In this document: piece by piece, positions 57,995-64,000 of the stretch
How positions within the stretch are numbered: position 1 is the stretch's first letter
How the letters are laid out: every line of letters begins with the position of its first letter
Assembly: GCF_007752135.1 (NCBI RefSeq)
Contig: NZ_CP036298.1
Span: 1,488,001-1,552,000, forward strand
From: Aureliella helgolandensis
GTDB lineage: Bacteria; Planctomycetota; Planctomycetia; Pirellulales; Pirellulaceae
Direction: 5' to 3'
Length of the DNA: 64,000 nt
Translations under genes and position numbers: made by a program
Notes under the pieces: model-generated
Seen by the model: the letters and a program-made list of their open reading frames with translations, nothing else
What the model was told of the DNA's origin: nothing
Databases searched by the model: none

Positions 57995-60255
57995 TCGCGG
58001 TCGTACCAGGATTTTTGGGTTTTGGCGGACGATGGTCCTGGCTTCTCGAGATCGTTGGATTCGGCCGGGGTGGTTTGGTCGGCGAATGGGGGCAGGTAGA
58101 GCTGCTTGCTGGCGATGTGCTTGGCACGCTCGGTGGCTCGCCAGGCCATGGCAAAGCAGTCGAGCAGGTGGTTTGCCCCGTGACGTACCCAGGCCCGTTT
58201 CTTGCCGCGGAATCCGGTGTCTTTGGTCTCCAGGCGTTCGTTGGTCACGTGCTGGGCAAAACGCTCGTGGATTTTGCTGGTGCCGGAGTAGAGTGTCACG
58301 CTGCCGGGTGTCTGCACGTCGGCTCCCCCGGGCTCGACACCAAAGGCACGCAGAGTGAGTGCCTGCTGTACTTGCCATTTGGTGGTGGAGGAGTCCCAAA
58401 TGGTGGCGATGGTTTTGGCGCGGCGAATGCGGTTTGCATACCACAGCCCGGCGGGGTCGATGTCGCAGACTTCGTTGCCTGTTTTGCGGGGTACCGTGTA
58501 TCGGGCATTGGTCAGCTTGTCGGCTCCGCGTCCGTAGGCTCCGACCCAGGGTTGGTATTTTTTCTTAGCGGAGGGCAGCGCGAGCTCGGTGGAAATGGCT
58601 CGCACAAATCCGAGCACGGTGTCGGTCTCGAAATTGCAGTCGAACCACTCTTGATCGGGCTGGCGGCGATCGCTGGTGCCATCGACCACAAACCCGGCTT
58701 GGCACAGCCCGTGCACTTCCGACAACGCTTCGATCAGAGCGCGATCGAGTTTCATGCGTTCGCTGGGGACGTCGATGTCGCCATAGGCGGGAATGTGCCG
58801 GTAGATCTTGCCGTCCGCATCGACGCGAGTGGCCAGCAGCAGGTACCAGAGTTTTCGCTCGCCGATGTCGCAGCCGAGTGTCAACCACCGCGTGTCGGCG
58901 GGCAGGATCAGGTGGGGGAGTTCGACCCGTCGCGATCCGATCGCTTTCTTGTCCAGGACCAGGTCCTCGGCATACATCGGGGCGACGTAGGGGACACAGT
59001 GCACGAACTGGCACAATTCGCGATCGGCGGAAAACCGCTCCGGAGAATCCTCCGGGATCTGCGACGCTCGCCATTCATCTTTGCCGATAGATTCGGCGGA
59101 TAGGAAGAGGTTGTGAAAGGCACTCGCGCGAAAGAACAACCGGGAGGTATCGGGTGGCTCGCCCGTGATGCGTCCCTGTGTGTCGATCTCCTGCCCACGG
59201 TGCACGAGCTGCGCCTCGAGGACCGACGACTTGCGTTGCTCCTCTTCGATCTTCTCGCCGCAAACGGGGCAGCACCAATACGCTTGGTCGCCCGCTTCGT
59301 TCTCCGACTGGGCACCGTCCCAACCGAGCAGGTCGTCGCGCTCCGGTGTGATCCAGTACTCGCAATGCGGACATGGGGTGCAGATCCGCGAATCGGTGGA
59401 AATGCGTTTCAGGGCCCACGGCAACTCTTCCTCGACCGAGACGGTCCCTTCGACGTAGGTCCGCCGCTCGCTGTCCTCGTACGATCGCTGCCGGGCTCGC
59501 AGCTGCCGGAGCGGGTCGGCCTCTTCGCTAGAGGTGCCGGAGGAGGAGAATCTCGCCGCCTCGGTTACGCCCAGCACCCGGGCGGTAAACCCAGCCTTTC
59601 CCGCGTCGTCCGCTCCGGCGGCCATCAGCTTGATTTCGACGCCGTTTCGCAGCGTGATCCGATCGCGAACTTTGCCCCCGGCCGATCCCGATCCGCTGGA
59701 GGGGAGCAAGCGGCGGAGCTCCGGTGAGGCTTGCATGACCGGTTTGACGTCGACGTCCCATTTGTCGGCGGCCATGTCGGCAAACGGTACGCCCAGGACG
59801 TAGTTCTCGGCGATCTCGCAGGTGTGATACAGAAGTGGCCCGACAAAAGCGATCAGGGTTTTGCCGAATTGGCTGGGGGCGGTAAAGTCGAATTCGGTGT
59901 ATTGGCCGGAGTCGATGGCGTCGATCCACAGCCCGACGACCGGTTGCCGATCGACACGGAATCGCAGGCCCCGGTATTTGCCGTCGGGAATGATCAAGCA
60001 ACGTTCGAGCCACTCGCGGTAGCTCCGCGGCGGTCGAGCTTGACCGGCTCTGAGGGCTCGGGAGAGTTCCATGCGGAGTGAGACGATCGGATCGTCCAAG
60101 CGGTGAATGTGGGGCCGCGGTGTGTCGCCTCCCTGGCGTTTGGCGAGTCCCGCCTTTTGCGATCCGCTCTTGGCTTGCTTGGCTCCGGAGTTTGGTGCCT
60201 TGGGGATAACCTTGGGACGCGATTGCTTGCGGGGACGTTTGGCGGTCGGTGGCAC
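57991..60255 (-). CDS. Large terminase subunit (lambda GpA-like)
   Basis: A 754-residue packaging ATPase/nuclease. A basic N-terminal tail is followed by the GpA-type ATPase: EFDFTAPSQFGKTLIAFVGP (Walker A-like, residues 125-133), GVPFADMAADKWDVD and VTEAARF (Walker B region). A zinc pair (CPHC...CPVCG, about 300-340) is typical of GpA. The nuclease domain contains LGCDIGERKLWYLLLATRVD, FVVDGTSDRR and HLLDCFAMAW. The start is GTG 60255, overlapping the TAG before it (TAGTG). No small terminase gene is seen next to it, unlike lambda. Confidence 0.9.
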   Translation of the reverse strand: MPPTAKRPRKQSRPKVIPKAPNSGAKQAKSGSQKAGLAKRQGGDTPRPHIHRLDDPIVSLRMELSRALRAGQARPPRSYREWLERCLIIPDGKYRGLRFRVDRQPVVGLWIDAIDSGQYTEFDFTAPSQFGKTLIAFVGPLLYHTCEIAENYVLGVPFADMAADKWDVDVKPVMQASPELRRLLPSSGSGSAGGKVRDRITLRNGVEIKLMAAGADDAGKAGFTARVLGVTEAARFSSSGTSSEEADPLRQLRARQRSYEDSERRTYVEGTVSVEEELPWALKRISTDSRICTPCPHCEYWITPERDDLLGWDGAQSENEAGDQAYWCCPVCGEKIEEEQRKSSVLEAQLVHRGQEIDTQGRITGEPPDTSRLFFRASAFHNLFLSAESIGKDEWRASQIPEDSPERFSADRELCQFVHCVPYVAPMYAEDLVLDKKAIGSRRVELPHLILPADTRWLTLGCDIGERKLWYLLLATRVDADGKIYRHIPAYGDIDVPSERMKLDRALIEALSEVHGLCQAGFVVDGTSDRRQPDQEWFDCNFETDTVLGFVRAISTELALPSAKKKYQPWVGAYGRGADKLTNARYTVPRKTGNEVCDIDPAGLWYANRIRRAKTIATIWDSSTTKWQVQQALTLRAFGVEPGGADVQTPGSVTLYSGTSKIHERFAQHVTNERLETKDTGFRGKKRAWVRHGANHLLDCFAMAWRATERAKHIASKQLYLPPFADQTTPAESNDLEKPGPSSAKTQKSWYDRE

Positions 60256-60755
60256 TACGACTTATCGCCTTCGGCCAGGAATCGATCGAGCTGCAGGTCG
60301 TAGTACTCGCCGAGCTCCCGGGCCTCTCTGGGAGTGATAAAACGGAATTCGTCCGACATACGAATATTCGACTTGGGGTGCCGGAAATTGAACGTGTTCG
60401 CCCCACGGTACGCCGCCTTGCCTCCCTTGCTGGTCTCGGAGATCGATACCGCTCGCACGGCTCGGCGCGTCTTTCCGGAGAATTCGAGCGGACGGGTGTG
60501 CCCCTTGAGGAGTAGTTTGCGGCCGGTGTAGCTCCGGCGAAAGGCCTTGCTGTCGCGTGGCAACAATTCCCCCTTGCGGCGAACATATCCAGCCTCGCGG
60601 GCGTGTTCCTCGGTAAACCGTTTGTCGCGGTACTCGGTGTGGAATCGCAGCGCGACCGCGTGCCAGGCCTTGCGGCTGGCGGCCGTGTAGGCCGTTTTCA
60701 TGCGACGGGGTGTCGCCCCCCGCTCTCGGACTTGGACTGCGATCGGGAATGCCAT
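60255..60755 (-). CDS. Phage head-tail or tail-assembly protein
   Basis: A 166-residue very basic protein (ERGATPRRMKTAYTAASRKA, HTEYRDKRFTEEHAREAGYV, FRRSYTGRKLLLKGHTRPLE). It looks like minor tail/neck proteins of the HK97 gp10 or lambda Z type, but no clear signature can be named. Its TAG overlaps the terminase GTG, and its ATG follows the previous stop by 2 nt. Confidence 0.6.
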   Translation of the reverse strand: MAFPIAVQVRERGATPRRMKTAYTAASRKAWHAVALRFHTEYRDKRFTEEHAREAGYVRRKGELLPRDSKAFRRSYTGRKLLLKGHTRPLEFSGKTRRAVRAVSISETSKGGKAAYRGANTFNFRHPKSNIRMSDEFRFITPREARELGEYYDLQLDRFLAEGDKS

Positions 60756-60757
60756 GA

Positions 60758-61312
60758 CTAACTATCCTGCCCCCATGCGATCCGCATCTCGGCAACCACT
60801 GCGTCACCGATCTCGACGGCCGATTTGGTGTCGGTGCGGACGTAGCCGGTGAATTGGATTTCGGTGAGCGGTAGGTAGCCTGCCAGGCCGGACAACTCGA
60901 ACAACCCCGGCTCGGCCGCATCGCCGGTACGCACGATCCGGCCGAGCTTTCGCATGATGTCCTCGGCCAGCAGCGTTGGATCGTTGGCCAGGCCCGCGAG
61001 GACCGGCAATTCGATCTGCACGACAATCGCACCGCTGTGGATCGGGCAGCAATTCCCGGCGGATTCGCTACGCAGTCGCAGTCCTCCGGCTTGATCGGCC
61101 CATACGAGGGCGAACGGCCGCAGCGCCTCGAGTTCGCTGCGTGAGTGGTCTGGGCCGGGATCTGGGGGAGGTAGCCCGTCGAAGTGGATGTGCGCTTCGG
61201 CGGTCACTTCGTCCCACGGTGTGTCGGCACTCACCAGGCGTTGCCACTGGTGACAATCGCGCAGCATGCGGCGGGCGGCCCGGACGCTGCGCAGTAGTGG
61301 TCCGTCGCTCAT
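60758..61312 (-). CDS. Phage tail-terminator-like protein
   Basis: A 184-residue alpha/beta protein (AARRMLRDCHQWQRLVSADT, IVVQIELPVLAGLANDPTLL, PLTEIQFTGYVRTDTKSAVE). The order of helices and strands and its place before a gp10-like gene fit a tail-terminator or neck protein. No family signature by eye. Confidence 0.55.
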   Translation of the reverse strand: MSDGPLLRSVRAARRMLRDCHQWQRLVSADTPWDEVTAEAHIHFDGLPPPDPGPDHSRSELEALRPFALVWADQAGGLRLRSESAGNCCPIHSGAIVVQIELPVLAGLANDPTLLAEDIMRKLGRIVRTGDAAEPGLFELSGLAGYLPLTEIQFTGYVRTDTKSAVEIGDAVVAEMRIAWGQDS

Positions 61313-61318
61313 GGGTGC

Positions 61319-61675
61319 CTATCCTTTGCCACGGTAACTGGGGCGATTGATCTCGTTGGTTTGAATACGCTGCAGCATGACATGCAAACCACTGGCTTCT
61401 CGCTCGAGCACTCGGTCGATCGACCACTGCATGCCGTCGGCCGTGATGACCGCGTCGTGCCGAATGTCGGTGAGCGTCACGAACCGGCACTCCCGCAGCG
61501 TGACGCGATTGATCCGCCCTTGATCGTCGGTGCGGCTCTCGGTCTTGGACTTTTTTAGCACTGCGTCGGCGGTGCGGCTCACGTCGCCCGGTTCGTGGTA
61601 AGTAACCTGCGCGGCAAAGTAGTGTGCGTGCGACGCCCTGACAGAACTTGCCATGCCTCGAAATCGACTCGCCAT
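61319..61675 (-). CDS. Phage head-tail connector-like protein
   Basis: A 118-residue protein with the look of small head-tail joining proteins (ITADGMQWSIDRVLEREASG, followed by basic MLQRIQTNEINRPSYRGKG). The ATG at 61675 is preferred to 61687. It lies between the decoration protein and tail-terminator-like genes. Confidence 0.55.
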   Translation of the reverse strand: MASRFRGMASSVRASHAHYFAAQVTYHEPGDVSRTADAVLKKSKTESRTDDQGRINRVTLRECRFVTLTDIRHDAVITADGMQWSIDRVLEREASGLHVMLQRIQTNEINRPSYRGKG

Positions 61676-61754
61676 GATCTCCCCCAAACCGATCTACCAA
61701 AAAAAAGCACGTGACCGGTGGGCACGTGCTCAGGGCTCAAGCCAGTCGCGTCGT

Positions 61755-62108
61755 TTAGACAAACTGAGCGGCGGTATTGATCAGAATCTTGACCATGCCT
61801 GCGGTTTTGGCGGTGCACGACGCGCCCAGCGGTTTGTTGGTACTGGCCGTCGTAAACGCCAGTTTATTGCCGGCGTCGCGGTAGAGCTTGGCACCGGCCG
61901 CCCAGGTCGCAGCCGAACCGGCGGTCCATTCGACGATGGCTCCAGCCGTTGTCGGATCGGGCGAAATCACATCGCCGATCGCGCATCCCTCGAGGCCGTC
62001 GTACAGGGCGAGCGATCCGTCGGGACGAACAACGATGTCGCCCGGTTCGTAAGCGGCGGTGGCTGCGAATGGGTAGCGACCGTCGGGATAGATGATTTTG
62101 GCTTCCAT
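61755..62108 (-). CDS. Capsid decoration/stabilising protein (DUF2190-like)
   Basis: A 117-residue beta-rich protein (MEAKIIYPDGRYPFAATAAY, EPGDIVVRPDGSLALYDGLE, GAKLYRDAGNKLAFTTASTN) of the kind that caps capsid trimers, like lambda gpD and DUF2190 proteins. The ATG at 62108 is chosen over 62129 because the strand pattern begins there. Confidence 0.75.
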   Translation of the reverse strand: MEAKIIYPDGRYPFAATAAYEPGDIVVRPDGSLALYDGLEGCAIGDVISPDPTTAGAIVEWTAGSAATWAAGAKLYRDAGNKLAFTTASTNKPLGASCTAKTAGMVKILINTAAQFV

Positions 62109-62170
62109 TGGAATCACAGCCTTTTTCACAGGGGGGGAGCGGGAGTGGATTGTTGCGGGCTGACGGCCCG

Positions 62171-62701
62171 CTATGTGATCAGGCCGGCGGCCTGCAATTG
62201 TGCAATGATCTTTTTGTTGGTTTCGCGCCCCACGCCGTCTAGTAGCTCAAACGACTTGTGCGTGGTGTAGTGCTCGGCCGCATCGGCCAGCGTGACAATT
62301 CCCACTTTGGCCAATCCTCGGCGCGTCGGTTCCGGGTAGTGGTCGAACACAGTGGGCTCGTCGGAGTCGTCCCCGGAATTGTCCCCGGAGTTATCTGGTT
62401 CGGCTTCGGCAACTGGCTCGCTAGCCGCGGCTTCTGGTTCGGGATTGGGGGCGATGGGGTCGGTCGCATCGGCCCCCGGCCCGTGTGTGGGAGCAAGTTC
62501 GATTGTTTCCAACTCTTCACCTTCCTCATCTTCGGCATCGATTTCGAGCAGCTCCGCATGATTGAATTGCAGCAACTGCAACACCTTGCGGATCGGCAGA
62601 TCGCATTGCAGTTCGAGCGTGACCAAATCGTCCTCCGGTGTCAGCGTTTGCCCGGCAATTAGAATTGGCCGTTTCGTGTGGAGTGCGTATCGTTTGACCA
62701 T
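62171..62701 (-). CDS. Phage head-region protein with acidic linker and HhH-like end
   Basis: A 176-residue protein in three parts: a compact N-terminal domain (RPILIAGQTLTPEDDLVTLE), a long Glu/Asp/Pro/Ala-rich disordered linker (about 55-115), and a C-terminal helix-hairpin-helix-like segment (FELLDGVGRETNKKIIAQLQ). Position after the capsid gene suggests a head accessory protein comparable to lambda FI, but this is only positional. Confidence 0.6.
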   Translation of the reverse strand: MVKRYALHTKRPILIAGQTLTPEDDLVTLELQCDLPIRKVLQLLQFNHAELLEIDAEDEEGEELETIELAPTHGPGADATDPIAPNPEPEAAASEPVAEAEPDNSGDNSGDDSDEPTVFDHYPEPTRRGLAKVGIVTLADAAEHYTTHKSFELLDGVGRETNKKIIAQLQAAGLIT

Positions 62702-62757
62702 GGTCGAAATTCCTGCAGTGGATCAGTAAAGCAGCGGAGCGCTAAAGTGGTTCAGTG

Positions 62758-62790
62758 GTGCGGGAGGCTGGCGAACCATACCTCCCGCAC
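62758..62790 (-). terminator. Intercistronic hairpin after the capsid gene
   Basis: A perfect 10-bp stem GTGCGGGAGG (62758-62767) with CCTCCCGCAC (62781-62790), loop 13 nt, 39 nt past the capsid stop. No T-tract, so it more likely stabilises or tunes the capsid message than ends it. Confidence 0.6.
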
Positions 62791-62828
62791 CTTCGCGGGG
62801 TTGTGCGAGTTTTAGCCGGTGACGAGTT

Positions 62829-64000
62829 TTAGCCGGTGACATTCACACGCACGGTGCCAACACGGCGTTGGAACGCGGCACCGACATCCAGGAAGATGTC
62901 CCAGTAGAGGCCCCATTCCCCTTCGGTCAGGATGCCACGTCGAGTGATCGGGCCGCGGTTCGTGCCCCGCCGAAACGCCAGCTTGACCGAACGTTTGTCA
63001 CCGGTGGCGAATGCGTAGAGCGAATCGGGCGTTCCGGCAATTGCGGCCTCGTCATTGGCTGGGTCGTCAACTCCCAAGTCGATCGCAGTATCCTCGACAA
63101 CACGGTAGGCATTGCGGTGAGGGTTGACGGCATGGTTGATCGTTTCCGATCCGATCTGGATTTTGGCGGCTGGGCTCTGCGTCAGTCCGGCTGCGATCAC
63201 GCCACCCGCAACTTGGATTCGCCGCTTGCCAATTTTCTTGGCTCCGAGGGCAACGCCCATGGCCGTCACACCATCGGTGTCGAATGCAGCAACGTCGATG
63301 TCGTTTCCGTCGGTCGAGTTGTAGCGAGCTTTGCCATCGGACAAATTGTCGGTGCGGAGAATTTCCGCCCAGACGATATCGGCGACCATTTGCTTGGCGG
63401 TCTTGCCGAGCTCTTCGGGCATGTGGCCGGCAATGCCAAAGCTATCGTTGATCATCGCCAGGTCGGTCAGCTTGAGCACTCCGGCGTAGCGTTCGGCGGC
63501 AACGCTCTGCAGCGTTGGATCGTCGACGTTCAACGTGGCTGCCTTGCCGGGGTTCTTCTTGCTCTGCTTGACCATGCGGCCGACGCCAGTCATGTCGGCG
63601 TCTTTGTGGTCGCGGTGATCCATCACGTCGACGATATCCACAAACTGCTCGTACGCGCTGTAGGCCAGGGCGTAGCTGTTGAGCAGTTGCATGTGCACGA
63701 CCGAGCCGTAAAGGGCGGTGAATCCACCGGAGGCGAACGCCCGTTCGATCAACTGCGTTTCGTCGTAGACCCGTTCGCCCGTTTCCTGCTCAATCACCAA
63801 TTCGGCGAGCCGCATTAGAGTCAGGTTTCGCAGGCCACGTTGACCAGCGATGTCGAACGCTTGCTCCAGGGCGTCGCGTCGCTGGCCGGTGGCGGGTTGA
63901 TTGCAGATCCAATCGGATTGGAACTCTCTGCGGCCGCCCACCGACCGAGCCAGATCGCTGGTCAGGAACGGAGAATCGGGGCGAATGCCAGCTCGCTCGA
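62829..64000 (-). CDS. Major capsid protein (Mu gpT/lambda E-type fold), 5' part outside the window
   Basis: The frame is open to the window edge, so at least 390 residues are present and the N-terminus is missing; the upstream codons read GIRPDSPFLTSDLARSVGG. Continuing: FDIAGQRGLRNLTLMRLAEL, GGFTALYGSVVHMQLLNSYA, LGKTAKQMVADIVWAEIL, KIGKRRIQVAGGVIAAGLTQ and, at the end, GLYWDIFLDVGAAFQRRVGT. This is the pattern of Mu-like major head subunits with an HK97 fold. A fused protease upstream is possible but cannot be seen. A 17-bp tandem duplication (62807-62840) repeats its last codons and stop. Confidence 0.8.
   Translation of the reverse strand, partial: ERAGIRPDSPFLTSDLARSVGGRREFQSDWICNQPATGQRRDALEQAFDIAGQRGLRNLTLMRLAELVIEQETGERVYDETQLIERAFASGGFTALYGSVVHMQLLNSYALAYSAYEQFVDIVDVMDHRDHKDADMTGVGRMVKQSKKNPGKAATLNVDDPTLQSVAAERYAGVLKLTDLAMINDSFGIAGHMPEELGKTAKQMVADIVWAEILRTDNLSDGKARYNSTDGNDIDVAAFDTDGVTAMGVALGAKKIGKRRIQVAGGVIAAGLTQSPAAKIQIGSETINHAVNPHRNAYRVVEDTAIDLGVDDPANDEAAIAGTPDSLYAFATGDKRSVKLAFRRGTNRGPITRRGILTEGEWGLYWDIFLDVGAAFQRRVGTVRVNVTG

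Larger units (their letters stand above)
16303..64000. mobile_element. Prophage integrated at tRNA-Cys, right end beyond the window
   Basis: Evidence for one integrated phage: an integrase next to a tRNA 3' end; a rightward early region with excisionase, replication protein and small accessory genes (about 18.8-27.1 kb); and a leftward late region with capsid, decoration, terminase, portal and tailspike genes (48.3-64.0 kb). The two arms converge on a cassette array (about 29.0-46.1 kb). The second copy of the tRNA 3' end (attR) should lie past 64,000; I do not see one inside the window. Tail tape-measure, lysis, small terminase and capsid protease genes are also not in view and probably lie to the right. 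Confidence 0.75.

Noticed and set aside
58015-59103. 362-codon plus-strand frame opposite the terminase gene
   Set aside because: Fully antisense to a gene with clear terminase motifs; Gly/Val-rich with no domain features.

Overview
The window looks like the chromosome of a planctomycete of the Pirellulaceae/Rhodopirellula type. This is inferred from gene content: a secreted YTV-repeat protein, a DUF1559-type pseudopilin-like protein, many short proteins opening with RFxLxxLLLxxxxIA-type membrane anchors, weak Shine-Dalgarno use, and intermediate-to-high GC. No 16S gene or other taxonomic marker is present, so the genus is not claimed.

Layout. (1) 1-16,300 is ordinary chromosome. In order it holds the 5' end of guaA, a SNF2-type helicase, conserved hypothetical proteins, a LysM/L,D-transpeptidase, the YTV protein, a Tat-exported intradiol dioxygenase, a PaaK-like ligase, a bpt-type aminoacyl-tRNA-protein transferase overlapping a ketosynthase that has lost its catalytic triad, and the oxidative pentose phosphate pair zwf and gnd. 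(2) 16,303-16,374 is tRNA-Cys(GCA), followed by a strong terminator. A leftward tyrosine integrase starts 76 bp past the terminator, so this tRNA is the likely attachment site of an integrated element that runs past the right edge of the window. (3) 16,493-27,068 is the early arm of a prophage: integrase, a divergent control region with a perfect 16-bp palindrome, a small zinc-finger-like protein, an excisionase-like protein, CsrA, many small zinc-cysteine proteins, an HD hydrolase, an unusual 146-nt tRNA-like sequence, a second integrase, and a replication protein whose own coding sequence carries seven 12-bp iterons next to an A-rich tract, as in lambda O/ori. (4) About 29,012-46,113 is an array of integron gene cassettes with no integron integrase in view (a CALIN). 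I count 17 attC sites, each about 87-99 bp, with paired arms and the same single unpaired G on the 5' arm. The cassettes encode small membrane or secreted proteins, two related gene-less cassettes with promoter-like sequences, and three proteins of anti-phage type: a PD-(D/E)XK nuclease, a DUF4062 protein and a TIR-domain protein. An IS110-family and an IS91-family element have inserted, both next to attC core sites. (5) 48,282-64,000 is the late (structural) arm of a lambda-like phage, all on the minus strand: capsid, decoration protein, head-tail proteins, GpA-type terminase, portal, a tail-tip protein, a BNR tailspike and a glycine-rich adhesin.

How it fits together. Early genes run rightward and late genes run leftward. 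The cassette array sits where the two arms converge, the usual place for accessory ('moron') genes in a temperate phage. GC-rich REP-like palindromes (consensus near GTAGCATGGCCCCCCGGGCCGTG) flank the array at 27.1 kb and 48.2 kb and recur inside the late operon at 57.9 kb. The simplest reading is a prophage that has captured about 17 kb of integron cassettes, including defence-type genes. A chimeric assembly, or two adjacent elements, cannot be excluded from the sequence alone.
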